A stretch of 64,000 nucleotides of DNA from Rhexocercosporidium sp. MPI-PUGE-AT-0058 (lineage: Eukaryota > Ascomycota > Leotiomycetes > Helotiales), in assembly GCA_020746875.1 (NCBI GenBank), contig JAGTJL010000016.1, positions 1,922,001-1,986,000 of the forward strand, read 5' to 3'. The notes beneath the pieces were generated by a model. That model saw only the letters and a program-made list of their open reading frames with translations. It was not told the DNA's origin and ran no database searches. Of this stretch, positions 13,274 through 25,543 are shown piece by piece (positions within the stretch are counted from its first letter, which is position 1; each line of letters starts with the position of its first letter). The position numbers were made by a program, and so were the translations under genes.

Positions 13274-13465
13274 ATGTGCACCTCCCTCTCAATATCTTGC
13301 CAATATTGCGCCCACACACACCTCCTTATCAGACTCTGCGACCTCCACAAAGCAAAACAAGATTCCTTACGAGCAGGGTACAGCCACAAAGAATGCAGAG
13401 ATCTGACGGAAAGCTCGCGGGAGGTAGATGCTTTTGATAGGGAACATGAATGTCCTGGAAAGTGA
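13274..13465 (+). CDS. Tiny Cys/His-rich hypothetical protein
   Basis: An ORF of 63 codons starting MCTSLSISCQYCAHTHLL and ending in ECPGK. The spacing of Cys and His (C-x2-C-x-H-x-H, then C, then C) resembles small fungal orphan proteins that begin with Met-Cys. A good donor (AA/GTGAGT at 13462) lies just before the stop, so the last residue or residues may come from a second exon; the acceptors downstream add only a few codons. No signal peptide. It may not be a real gene; the case rests on the Cys/His spacing and a similar start at 14146. Confidence 0.35.
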   Translation: MCTSLSISCQYCAHTHLLIRLCDLHKAKQDSLRAGYSHKECRDLTESSREVDAFDREHECPGK

Positions 13466-14145
13466 GTTGTTGATGAACCGATAGACAAAGGAGCAGAGAC
13501 AGTAACAAAGGAGATTTTTTTAGCTAATATGGGAGTGATTGAAGGCTTAGTCAAAGAATGGGTAGCTATGGACCGATGAAGATTACAAGTGATAAGGAAC
13601 CAGAGAATGAGGAGGAAGGAGGAGACGGAGAGAAAGGAGCATGTGTGGGGATGTAGGGAGAGATGAGCAAGTTATCCCGTCATGTAATAAAACGCTCTGT
13701 CCTTTGCGTGAGGCATCGTTTTGAGATCCTTTTGACAATAAGAAGGAAAGAAAGGCAAAAGACATAGGAGCTGAGTACAGAAATTAGAATCAAAATTCGC
13801 CCTGACTTATATTGTTCTCAAACAACGGCCGCTCAAACGAAAAAGGCCACATCGTTCTCGCAACTTCAAGTAGCTGTTCTACTGACGGAAGAAACGAAAT
13901 GTCCTTCTCCTTCGTTTCCCCCTCCGACAGAACACCAGGACCTCGTCCTAATCCTCTCTTGACTCCCAAGGTTCCAGTCATCCACCCATGCAGATACCCG
14001 TCTCCCAACAACCCCTACAAACGGAACTCCCATCCCCTCCCCCAAAATCAACACCGGAAATCCCTCATCAAGGAACAACACCACACACACGAAGCAAATA
14101 AATCATAGCCCACCACAACACAAGTCACAACCCCGACCCAAAAAA
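13466..14145. other. Intergenic stretch between two tiny ORFs
   Basis: About 680 bp. Overlapping ORFs exist on both strands at 13790-14111 but are low-complexity Pro/Gly shadows without family resemblance. Nothing supported. Confidence 0.4.
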
Positions 14146-14307
14146 ATGTGCATCGAGCAAGATACCGCCTCCCTCATCCACGGCATCCTGCACACCACAA
14201 TCATAATCTGCACAGCGCACAAGGAAGCCATGTATTTCGAATCAGGCGAGGTGACTGTTCGGGAGTGTGAAAAATATGTGTTGCTTCCTGTTAAGTACAC
14301 GGAGTAA
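14146..14307 (+). CDS. Tiny hypothetical protein with Met-Cys start
   Basis: A 53-residue ORF starting MCIEQDTASL with a later C-x2-H (ICTAH) and REC. Like the ORF at 13274, a strong donor (GA/GTAAGT at 14304) sits immediately before the stop, so the reading frame may continue in a second exon. One possible acceptor is the TACTGAG near 14428, but it is weak. The parallel layout suggests a diverged pair, which is inference only. Confidence 0.3.
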   Translation: MCIEQDTASLIHGILHTTIIICTAHKEAMYFESGEVTVRECEKYVLLPVKYTE

Positions 14308-14802
14308 GTTAATGTTCTGATCTATTTTGGAACGTGGAAGTCGTTTTGGCTTTGGGTTGAGTTGGAAACGACCTTTTCTTTTTGAGTGGCTTATGTTATT
14401 TGATTGAGAGAATGGTGCTAATACTGAGAAATGGAAGGACGGGAAAAGATGAGTGTTGGCGTTGAGTCGGTGGGACAGAAGATGATGAAAAGGTGTGGTA
14501 GGACGTGAGAGGAGTGAGGGAATGAGCATCGCATTGCTATCGTGAGAAGGTGCCCGCTAGCAACTGCGCTACATCTGACAGAGGGGGGGTTGGGGGCAAG
14601 GAGAAGACCATGATACAGCTTTTGAATAACACTCCAAAACATGCAAAATCTTACACACAAATTGGCAAGCACAACTCTTGAACCGTTTCATTCGTAACAC
14701 ATGGTATCTACTCACCGCAAAACACAAGCCCCCAAACGCCATATCCTAGTCGTATGCAAGCAAGTCTATCTTCCAACGCAGACTCGACTTCGCTTTCTCT
14801 CT
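14308..14802. other. Intergenic region downstream of the EDEM gene
   Basis: About 500 bp between the tiny ORF and the stop codon of the minus-strand GH47 gene. It may hold the second exon of the tiny ORF and the 3' untranslated region of the GH47 gene. No other signal was seen. Confidence 0.4.
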
Positions 14803-17800
14803 TCACACGACAATGATATTCCCAATCACCATCCCCTGACTCTCCATATGATACCTCCTCCTCAACCCTACACTCCTCGTGCGTCTAAGTAACTCCTCAG
14901 TTGCATCTCCACCTCCAACCATGATCATAGAGATCTGATGATGTCGCACCAGTCCACTAGGCGTAACCTGCGCCTTCTCCAACAGCGGCCTGATCAAGTG
15001 TTCTCCGTTCCCTTTGGGCATACCGTCCAAATCGTCATCGTCTTCTGTGCCTGATATCACAATCACGAGTTTGAGGCTCTTGGTAGAGGGCACGAAACTT
15101 GGGATGTTGGCGAGCTTTTGAGAAAACGTACAGCCGCCGCGACGGATCACGATGATATCGTGTTTCTTTGCGGCGTCGTCAGGGAGCTTCCCTTGGCAGG
15201 ACTCGCCGGCGAAAAAAATTCTGGACCAGGTGAGGGATTCGGCCTGAGGACCTAGATTTGGGTCCGGGGCGTCCGCTACGTCGATTATAGGCGCAGCACC
15301 CATACCAGTGGGAGAAATTGCTGGAAGGGTGGTGAACGGGTATGTGGTTGGAATTTGCGGTTCGGGAATAAGAGTCGCCGTAGGGTCACGAAGGGCAGAT
15401 GTCACTTGACGGAGAAGAGAGGAGATCATGGTCCTGTACTCGGCCGCAATGCCAGTGCTCGAGTCTTCAAAAGAGACTTTTGGTCCATCTTCGAAGCTAT
15501 CTTGTTCCGTATCTGAATCATAGAATTCCTCCACACTGCCAGCGGTGGTAGTGTTGAGTATGACAGGATTCTCAAGTTGAAGAACAATGTCAACCATGAC
15601 TGTATCTCGAATACGTGTGAATGAAGGGTCAATCATTTCACCGATCACTTCGCGGGGAATAAAAATTTGCTCGTCTCGACCAAGAGGCATGTTTGCGATA
15701 CTGGATACGCGGTATGACTCCATGAGCGGCCCATCGAGAGCCCGGAAAGGAGACGGTGATTCGTAAACCATACCCAATTTAATGCCAGAAAGACTCTTAA
15801 CCAGTATTCCTTCATTCAGGCGGATAAGTCCATGGGGTCCGAGAACCAAGTAGTTGGATGATCCAGAAGATGTCGTCAACGGAGTGCTAACCGGAAATTC
15901 GATGCTGAATGTCTGCTTCAATGGCAGCCTGGCACACATTCCATTGACTGGCATGAGGGTATCTGGGAGAGTCCAGGGGTAGTAGGTATAGTTCAAGATA
16001 TGCGAGCCTGTTCCTTGCGTGTCGTCGAAGAGATCTGGTCGGGGTCTGCCTTCAATCGTATGCGTGTTTGGTATCAGATGCAAGCCTATCAGACTGGCCG
16101 CATGGAAGATGTCATTCCTAGCTGCAGTTGCCGAAATTGTGAGAGGAATAGTTGCTGGGGCCACGGGACATGTAGCTCTAGCATTCATCGCATCATAGGG
16201 CTGTACAGCCTTGGTCGAAGGAATTTTCCTCTTGACAACTCGCGGTACTTTGTCTTTAGGAATGAGCAGAGGATGGCCTTCCGTGGTGAAGACATAGGCT
16301 GCATCAAGCGAGTTCAGAGGATGATCCGTATCAAACAGAAGATAGAGATACTTCGCAGTCTCCCCAAGGAAGAAGCTTTCCATGCGGTCACTCTTCTCGC
16401 CTGTTCGGACGTCTTGCAGCCCAGACCAGCCGCATTTGGTCCAGCATCTTCGCTTGATGTCTTCGAGCACCATCTCACCAACATGGAGATACCATGGGTC
16501 CCGTGTAGCTCTGTAAAGATGGTAGTTCGACTCAATGAATTCCGGTCGCCCAGGCCACCAACCCAAACCGCCTTCGACTTGACCATCTCTGACAGACCAT
16601 CTCTCTGGCAAAGCTGAATATCGAGTCCACAACGCGGTGTACAACAAATTGGTCTCGATGGCCTCTTCCACTTCACCAGCAAGTGTCAACAAGCCAGGAT
16701 AGTATGCACCAAGACTATCAATCCAGTACGCTTGCGGCGATCCGGTGGTGAGATGAGCGTTAACATAATGTGGATGGTGGGTCCCACTATACAAATGTCG
16801 TTTGATCGCAGCATGTGCCTCCTGCCACGCTGCTAAAAATGCCTCCGAGGAATTCTCTTCGATACTCAAAGGATTATAAATGGTGTTTGGATCTAACCAC
16901 GACTGATGCGGCTCTTTGAGTGGAACCGTCAGATTTGGCTGCTCGTGTCCAGAAAGTAGGATATGCGTTTTCAAGGCATACTCAAAAAAGCTGTCTGCTC
17001 CAGCACCAATACCCGCGTACGGTCCAATCCAATGACCATTCTCAGCATCGACGCCAGCTCCAATAAGTCCAATGTTACTCCTCCTAGCCCAAACTGCCCA
17101 GAAAGCTCGTTTGCCAAGTTGCTCGAATCTCGGATCTCCCGTGAGACGACTCAAAACAGTAAATTCCAGGACCAAACTTCCAGCTCCTGCGCTACATGTC
17201 TCTGTTATCTCCGGGGCTCCTTCTTGTACAAACTCCTCTTCGTCGGAATCCTGGTGCAAAGGGGAATTCACATAGAACGGTATACCATGGCGTAGATTGA
17301 CACGAGGATATGGCATACCAGTAGCCGTATAAAATGCAGGCAACAGGCGTTGTGCAAGATCCAGGGCTAGTCGCAGCAACTGACCATTATATTTAAATCC
17401 ATTCGGCCATGTAATTACTGGTATCTCCCCTTTCTGCAGCTTTCGTTTCGACCCTGATGCCCTTCGAGGCTTGTACCCGCTGATTGGCAGCTCCCCAGCA
17501 GCAAATAGATGCGCGCTCAGCAATCCGCCAACTCCTCGGATAACCGTCTCGAAGACTTGGACTTTGCTGTCAAGATCGAAACCCCGCGCCCGCTGCCCTT
17601 GACCCGCAGGACCATTCGTACCATCCCCATATTGTGATACCAACGATGCCACGCCGTTCTGGAAGTCTCGCAGAGCCTTGGGTCCGGTACCCGCTCGATC
17701 CGAAGGGGCAGATGCCAGTATAGCGAGGGTGGAGAGACTGTCGATCAAGGTAAGGGAATAGTTTCCCAGGACATCGTTGAGTTCTACATTTCGCGGATTT

Positions 17801-18037
17801 TGGGAGTCTCGAGTCAATGGTACGCAGGAAACCGGTCGCAACTATGAGATGATGAGTACGAATGCCAAATCGCACGCTGGGGGGTCTGACCTCATCCTCT
17901 GGGAATGCGACATTCATGTAGTTGTCGAAGCCATGATAGAACATCTGCACAGTCTCCTGTCGCAATTCCGCTATTCTTGCTGGCGTCATGGCACTGGCAA
18001 CAGCCAGCCATAGTGAGAACACCCCCATAGAATCCAT
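14803..18037 (-). CDS. mnl1: ER degradation-enhancing alpha-mannosidase (EDEM/Htm1 type, GH47) with PA domain
   Basis: An ER-luminal alpha-1,2-mannosidase that trims glycans on misfolded glycoproteins to mark them for ER-associated degradation. Exon 1 is 18037-17891 and exon 2 is 17841-14803 (1061 residues in all). Residues 1-20 form a signal peptide (MDSMGVFSLWLAVASAMT). Joining the exons gives PEDE/LRPVSC, the conserved start of the GH47 (alpha/alpha)7 barrel. Further hallmarks are ETCSAGAGSLVLEF, GAGADSFFEYALK, ESNYHLYRATRDPWYLHVGE, MESFFLGETAKYLYLLFD and VFTTEGHP. The C-terminal half contains a protease-associated-like segment (RRGGCTFSQKLANIP). It has no KDEL-like tail. The intron (17842-17890) is 49 nt. 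The family is certain; the symbol follows the yeast MNL1/HTM1 orthologue. Confidence 0.93.
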
Positions 18038-18720
18038 CTGGACTGTAGTCTATCCATAGAGTGAGCGCTCCAGGACATGCCCAGCAAAGCTCGCCATCGC
18101 AATGGCATCACCGATGAGTGTGTTTGGCGGAAGGCATGTGAGCTTGGCCAACGCAAGATCACAACCTTGTTATCGAGTTGGGGCTAGATGTGAATATTGA
18201 AATACAACGAACGGTGTATGTTGCGGGGGAGGAATACGGAGGTTGGTAATATTGAAAAGTGGCCGCTTCCATCCAAATCCCTGCATGTTGAAGGGACGCA
18301 TGTCATCAACCTCGGCGGGCACGTGAGCACGGTTAGATAAGTCACTTCCGAATTGCCTGCTTGTTTGCTTTTAGGTCTGGCTTCATTGAATCAACATGAG
18401 GAAATTTTCTTACCTCGAGGAGTGCCTAAGATTTGTTGCATTACTCCAGACGCAGAGTGGATTTCATTTCATTGGGTATTATCACCAACGTGAATAGTTG
18501 AGATCTTGTACAGTACAACAAAGAGTTCCAGCCCAAACAGTTGATAACCCACCATCCGTATGCTCGCATAAAACAGTATCCCTCAGGCAACTCCTAGGTA
18601 TAGTGAACGCCATGTCTATCCTCATCATCATTTGGTCTCATTTTCCTGGCGTGATCCGTCCGATATTTTGTCGCTCCAACACAGCTCTCATCATTATCCG
18701 AATTGTTGAAATGATTGAAA
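18038..18720. other. Promoter region of the EDEM gene, downstream of the second Zn2Cys6 gene
   Basis: 683 bp between the start of the minus-strand GH47 gene and the stop of the next minus-strand gene. Small ORFs here are not supported. A promoter for the GH47 gene is expected, but no motif is clear. Confidence 0.4.
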
Positions 18721-21326
18721 TCACCACCATTGACCCATACCTCCCAAAGTTGGTCCTCTGGCCATCTCCGGCTGCTGATGGTTGTCCGCCTCCAGTTGAA
18801 AGTCTCGCACGAGATCGTCCCATCCTTCCCAATTGATCTCCCCTTCAACGGCAGTCATATCCAAATCCAACATTGCGTTGTCGTCCAATGACCATGGCGC
18901 TTGCTGTTGCACTGCTTGGTCTTGCTGATGTATTTGCTGCATTTGCACTTGAATTTGTTCTGGTGCCAGCATGCCCATTCCAACTACCTGTGGGGGCAAC
19001 ATTGAGATGTCATTGGCATACATCTCTGGTATGGTTGGTGGTAAGACAGGGTTTGAAGGGCCGCCCACTGTACTATTGACTTGTTGTGACAGTTGGCGGT
19101 CGCGTGAGATAGTCATTGGGCATCGGCCAGGCGTAGAATATGGCTGCGGAGGTGGATGTCGATCCAAGTATACACTGGACATTCCAAGACCATTATTTGT
19201 TCGATCGTAATTAGCGGTCTTTGCATTCTCGAGACGCTTACGTCGTGCTTTTGCGAATAGTCTCCTCATCGGCTTCCATAGCATGCCGGATTTCCCGTGT
19301 GGCGCTACACCTGGCCAGTCACTAAACACCAGGTCCACAGCTCGCCATGCTCGCTCAACAACGGCCGAGTTGGATCTGACACATAGTTCGCCGAGGATGA
19401 AGGCAATAGCATGCCACTGAATGTACGTGTGGAAAAGCCAGCCCCATTTTTTCGTCGTCGCCTCAGATTCCAGAATCCTAGAGTATTCGATAATCTCGAT
19501 GGAGGATATGAATAGTCTGTCCTTGATGTCGTCTGAAAGACTGCTGGGCTTACCAGGAAGTGTAAGAGGATGATAGATGACGAGAGACATTTTGGCAATA
19601 ATCAATCGGGCAACTGTAGCAGCTACCCAGTAGAGAGGACCTGCGTCTTCACAGTACTGGAGGTATTTCACTTCGATATGGTCGGCACATTCTCTAACCA
19701 AGCTCTCTTTTTGTTCAAGCGTCAACATCTGTCCAGAGACTTTGCATGGTACAGGTCCAGGAGGAATATATGTTAGCTTTCTGGAGAGATTGCAGATCTC
19801 ATACCTAATCAGGCAGAATGTCATCTCGGAAACGCCTTCTCTCTCAGTCGGTGGTTCCGTTGCAGCGGGATCGAGGTCTTCGTCGTTGATGGACAGCGGG
19901 AAACGTGTATCGTAAGAGAATTCCGTTATGGAGGGATCCGATCCATGATCCTCGGATGCTCTTGTATCGAGGACGCAAACCTGCCACCATAGCCGGCGCC
20001 TCATCTCAGTGTCAAAGGGTGAAAGCCCAAATTGTGACCCATCTCGATGAAGGCCGAGCGACTGCGCGATTCTTAGCGCCAAGCCTGTCAAAGACCAAAC
20101 GAAACGAGTATCGTCATGTCTGCGAACGCAAACAAGAAACATGACGAGAGCCTGTACAGTGACAATCTCATTGGTATTGAGGAAGCTTGCTCTTGCAAGT
20201 GCTTGCTCGACACCGAAACGGTATTGTCGGAGCAAGACCTCCTTGTCGACGGCGAGATTCGTTTGAACCTGATTTGATTAGTCAAATCCCTACGATGACA
20301 TGCTGGGACACGTACCTCTGTTGCAGTCATTGAAGTGATGGTTGCAAAATAAATAGAAAACATCAAGGCCTCGGTACTTTTGCTCAAGCTGCTCAGGTTG
20401 TTCTGAACTTCCTTGATGACCTTGTTCATGGTGGGCGTGTGCAATATCTTCACAAGAGGATGGACGTTCTCGAGATATGTCTGCCAATAGAATGGAATTT
20501 GTGATGGTAGCGGGTGCAAACCTTTCAGATTCACATCACTACTGTTGTATCCCATTATGAAACTCTGATGGTTTGGCTCGGTGATCGTGTGGGATGGGAC
20601 GATCGGTACATCTGAGTCGTCTGAATCAAAGTTTTGATCGTCCAGTAGTTCGCGAATCTCCTCTACCTCGTCTGTGATATGGGCCCAGAATGGATTTGCA
20701 ACATAATGACTCTTGCCCTCATCCACAACCAATCGTCCAACCCCATTCTGAAGTTCATCCATACCGTATGCGGTCTTGGGAGGCCCACTGCCAATCCTAA
20801 AGCTTCTGGCCAACCATGTCTTTCTATTTCCGTTCCCCTCATCCATTCCAACTACCCGAACAGTGGTTGGCTTCTCACTGTTTGTGTCGCCCGAATCCCC
20901 ATCCTTGGGTAACGAGGAGTTCTCGCTCGAGGGAGAGTGCTTAACAGCCTCGATTTCAACTTGGCCGCTTAACTCCTCTACCACCCCTTCCAACCTTCTC
21001 AACCTCTTCAACAACTCTGCTTCTCGCTCGCTAACCACCTTTCCACCTTGTCTTGGTCTGCGAGGAGCTCGTCCTGGTGCTGGGAAGACACAAACACTGC
21101 CTGCTTTGGCACAATTCGTGCAGGGGTTTTTCTTGTCGCATTTGACCTTCCTCCGCCTACACGTCACACAAGACCTTGCATTTAAGCCATGTGGTATCTC
21201 GTGAGAGGGCCTCCTTTCGATAGGGCTTTGTTCGGCGGACTGTGGATTGGAGGCGCTTGAGGGTTCTGGTACTGATGCTTCTGACATCGATGTGAGCGGC
21301 GCAGCAGTTTGCGCTGATGGGAACAT
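18721..21326 (-). CDS. Zn2Cys6 transcription factor with fungal middle homology domain
   Basis: Two exons, 21326-20316 and 20268-18721, give 852 residues. The zinc cluster has six cysteines at residues 53, 56, 63, 69, 72 and 79 ([17 protein letters not shown]), followed by a basic PRRPRQ linker and a leucine-rich dimerisation helix ([15 protein letters not shown]). The middle homology region includes [15 protein letters not shown] and [20 protein letters not shown], typical of PF04082 regulators. The C-terminus has Gln-rich stretches and an acidic end, suggesting an activation domain. The single intron is 47 nt and joins TATEV to QTNLAVDKE in frame. It diverges from the ULD-pseudokinase gene across 1.16 kb. 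The target genes are unknown. Confidence 0.92.
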
Positions 21327-22484
21327 CTTTTAGATCAATCTTTCCTCTTCGTGGGTGCTTTCCAGGCCAATCTGCGTGTTTCCAATCATTGGATTAACAC
21401 GCAGGGAATTCGGGGAGCTGATAGTGGTGTGGAAAGGAAAAGAAAGCTCGAGGGGGCAGAAAACTATTTGGATTGATGTCCAGTCGGCGGGCGGGTGGGA
21501 TATGCCGCCGAGGTATAGATGGGGTCTAGCCTTGTGGATTTCTTACTACAATACCACTACGTACTTGAACAAGGGTCAGTTATTGATAAAGGAGGTCGAT
21601 CTGGTGACCAGCCCCGCCTTGAAAATGGCAGGAAATGCATCTTCATTTCGAGGGCGTCCCGCATGGAGGTCGGGAATCTCTTAACTCCAGAAAATGCCGA
21701 TGACTAAGGCCGGGACCAGGCTAGCTGACTATTTGGCGCCAAGGTGCCTCCCGTCAAAACGGAAACGTTATGTAATTTTCATTCTCAGCACTCTTTAGTT
21801 GACCATTGCATATGCACAAGTCATTGGATTATGGGATATGGCGTTGTGGCCCAGGACATGGCCACCAAGCTGTGACTGTCAAATTGGGCTTTCTAACATG
21901 ATGGCAGGCTTGTGTTGACATTGGTTGTTCGGCTCCAGCACCCTCACGGAAATGCTAAGCCTCACGTTTCTTTGCTTCATTTGTTCCCGGTTTACATTCT
22001 TCCAGGTCCTAAATCTGAGGCTTTCATTTTCTTAAACTTTTAAACTGTTAGTCACACTTCGTCTTCTATGGATCTTTCCCAGGATTACAGGTCACCCTTC
22101 CGGGCTTCGGACTCGCATGGCCTCCGTGAATGCCAATTATTTGGCATCAGCGTGGAACATTTTCCAGCTCAGATGCCTGTTAATGACGGCTACCAAGATT
22201 TGTTATTTGTCTCTTCTTCCAGCAAGGCCGCCGTACTGTTAGAAGTTCTACCTAGGTATATCGAGGTTGTCAAGACACGTCGTCGGATCATGTGAGAATC
22301 ACGTGGAGGGCTTGCAGGCAAGCGGGGTTTGGGTCAGGCTTTCAGTTGGCGAGGCTGTGCTTTGTCTCGGTCAGCTAATCGAACCTAGGTGCGGACAACA
22401 AATGTCTTCACTGCCACCATCTTCCTATCATGGAGCCTCCCAAATCATATCTCGACCTTCGATGTTGAGACTGAAACACGCAAG
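21327..22484. promoter_or_regulatory. Divergent intergenic region between a Zn2Cys6 gene and the ULD-pseudokinase gene
   Basis: 1158 bp carry both promoters. Small ORFs at 21355-21707 and 22068-22295 have no family resemblance. No TATA box or operator was identified with confidence. Confidence 0.4.
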
Positions 22485-25400
22485 ATGGTGCTTCCTCCCT
22501 TTGGCTTCTCTGTCGGCGACTTCATTGCCGTGATTGGCCAGGTCCAGAAAATAGGCAAGGCTCTACAAGACCACAATGGAGCTTCAACGCAGTACCAACG
22601 ACTCCTTCAACATCTACAAGCATTGCAATTGATATTTCAACATCTCGAGGACCTCGAATCAAGTGAAGCGAACCAAACGCTGATCAATGCCGTCAAAACA
22701 CAAGCACACTTGTCACTTAAGCCATTAAATGAATTTCTCAACGTTATCTCAAAATATGACAAGCGACTTGGAAGTGCACCATGGGGTGGTAGGGTATTAG
22801 GGGGTGCCAGGAAAGCACAATGGGCTGTCGTTGTTGCAGATGAGGTCTCCAAACTGCAGTCAACAATGAGCTACGAGGTTGAAAAGATGAACCTACTCAT
22901 GAGCGTAGGGCAGCTGTCAGTGTTGAATTCAACACATTCGCTTTGACTAATATTCAGCACCTAGAAATGCCTTGTCTCGCATCGAAAGCTATCTAAACCA
23001 AAGTGCTTCTACTCCAGCCATCAGAAGTAGCAGAAGCTCCTACACCTTTCGACTTTCCGGATGTACAATTATGGACTATTCCGACACAGAATCCATTACA
23101 GAGGATCAAGTACCGGCAATTTCAAGTGGTGTAGCTAAGTCAAATGTATCTAAGAATATCGAGCCCTTGCCTGAGGCTCAACCTCCGACCCATGACATTC
23201 AAAGCATTATTCAGACTTCGAGTACTCAAACAGTCGAGCAGCTAGGTTCAATTGCCGATCTGAGAAACGCCGTTGAAGGACTGGCTCACATCACTCAAGC
23301 CTTAATGAGACAAGCCCCCAATCCAACTCTGCGATCCACGACATTTCTTGGGGTCTCAATCGGGAACCTTTCAAAGGCGGATTTCATGTGGCTCAAGAAC
23401 CAAGCTTCAACAATGTAAGTTTCTGGTCACAAAAGGTACTTCATCTCTGACAAATACAGCTATTTGATCATTGCTACCGTCCTAAGTCGACTACTTGGAA
23501 ACCTTCTGTAAGCACTTCCTTTCCCAGTCACAATGGAAATATCACCAGCTGATCTTCGCCAGGCTCGTCGCTCCACAGCTCGCTCTTCTCTTACGCATGA
23601 CTCGAGATACTATCATTCGTGCCCCAAATCGACTTTTGAGTACCAACATTTCATTCGAAGATTGCCTTGGCCAATTACGGAGCCTCGACTATGCGTACTT
23701 CAAGCACTGGGAGGTATGAAACAAATTTCTAATCCTTAAGCAGCAGTCTCCTTTCCAGTTGCTGACCATTTAAGGTGTTCCAAAGCATGGTTCAATCTGA
23801 ATTCAAGAACAAGCCGGGGGCATCTTTGGTGATGCAGAAACTCTACCAGATTGTCAATTTAGATGGCCAACTGGTCAACAAAGATAACTGGAACGACATT
23901 GCTTTACCCGGATCGACGGTTGCCATGTCCATGATTATGAGAAATCTACGGGTTCGCGGAAGTCAATGCCCACGGCCTGACTGTTTTGGTGACGGGAAGG
24001 CTGTGGCCGTATTTCTCTTTCAGTGGTATGTTATCCGCACACTCAAACATGGTTTGGATTTTCTGCTTCCTGACACTTCATAGCCCAAACTGTGAGCTCA
24101 AATTTACACCAACCAAAAGTATCAAGCGAACCAACAATCGTCGACACATTAATTCTAGGTACATACCAAGGATGACTGATGGTGTGAAACAACTACTACG
24201 GCCGATAGCAATGGAGGCACCGACGACTTCTCAAAAGTTAAAAATCCCCGCAGACTCAAACGAGCCAGCTCCTCCGGCTTCAGACAACAGAACCGAGCGG
24301 CGACTTCGCCAAGCAAGACTGCAAGCCCGGAAGAGAGAGCAAGCTGAAGTAGCACTTTTCAAGCGAATCCACGTATTCGAATCAACACATGCAATGTCTT
24401 TCCGACAAGTCGTGCTAGTCTATAACCTCCTATCATGTTGGTCATCACGGCATGAAAAAGTTCGCGAAGCTTATCACCTTACACCTGAAGAGAGGTTGCA
24501 ACTAAGGTCTCTCGCCATCAGAGATCCTACGGGCCGCTATACCAAGTACAAATGGATAAGATCGGATGCAAGCGGTGTGGTATACAAAGGGTTTAAGAGA
24601 ACCGACTGGCGGATCGATACAGGCAATTGGTTTGCTGTGAACGGCCAGGTTGCAATCAAGCAAGTGGATCTCACAAAGGAGCGGGGCGAGTACCAGGTCT
24701 CCGTCCTAGAAGAGATCCTAAGTATGAAAGAGTGCAGTCATCAGAATATCGTCCGCTACTACCACACCGTTTGGAAAGAAGAATCGAGGAACCTATGGAT
24801 AGTGATGGAATATATGGACTGCCATTCCTTGCAGAACTTGATAAGAAATGCACCACCAATGACGGAGCCGCATATGGCTAGGATAACCCGTGAAGTATGT
24901 ATACCCCTACAGTCCCGATCTTGACAAACAAACATGCATGCTGAAATATAGCAGGTGGCGCAAGGGCTTGCATTCCTTCATACTCAACGAATCATTTTCA
25001 GAGATGTGAAAAGCGAAAACATTCTCTTCAACACCGACGGGAACGTCAAAATCTGTAGGCTGCAGTTTTTCTAAGGCTGAAGAAGTAGCAATATCGTTAG
25101 CTGACCTTTTCCGTCCAACAGTCAATTTTAGTTCTTGCGCCCGTGGTCAGAAAAGCCCTAGCAGTATAATGGGCTCACCATACTGGATGGCCCCCGAAGT
25201 TGTCAAGCAAAAGCCCTATAGCTTTAAGATCGATGTCTGGTCTCTTGGTATAACAATCATCGAGATGAAGGAACTAGAGCCACCATACTATAATGAGGAT
25301 CATCTCAGAGCCTTATATCTCATAGCCACAAATGGTACGCCGCGACTCCGAAAACCTCAACACTGGAGCCAGGAGTTAGTAGCATTCTTGAGCTGCATGC

Positions 25401-25543
25401 TCTGCGTTGACCTGGTATCACGAGCCTCGATCTTTGAAGTCTTGAGGCATTCGTTTCTCTTGACTGCGTGTACGAAGGATGAGTTGAGAAGTCTGGTTTT
25501 GAGGGGTAGAGAGGCTGTCGAGGAAGGATTTGATGTAGAGTAA
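22485..25543 (+). CDS. Fungal helical N-terminal domain - ubiquitin-like (ULD) - PAK/STE20-like pseudokinase fusion
   Basis: Predicted exons 22485-22915, 22965-23414, 23460-23507, 23563-23713, 23775-24025, 24084-24894, 24955-25054 and 25122-25543 give 887 residues, all in frame. The N-terminus (FGFSVGDFIAVIGQVQKIGK) resembles the helical domain at the front of many fungal STAND-type proteins. Residues about 330-455 match the fungal ULD module, including NWNDIALPGSTVAMSMIM and a zinc-ribbon pair CPRPDC / QCPNC formed across the 24025/24084 splice. The C-terminal 300 residues are a PAK-like kinase fold: VAIK lysine at 636, DVKSEN catalytic loop at 731-736, GSPYWMAPEV and DVWSLGITIIEM. The glycine loop is degenerate (RSDASGVVYK) and DFG is NFS at 749-751, so catalysis is doubtful. 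A scaffold or signal-receiving role is inferred. Confidence 0.82.
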
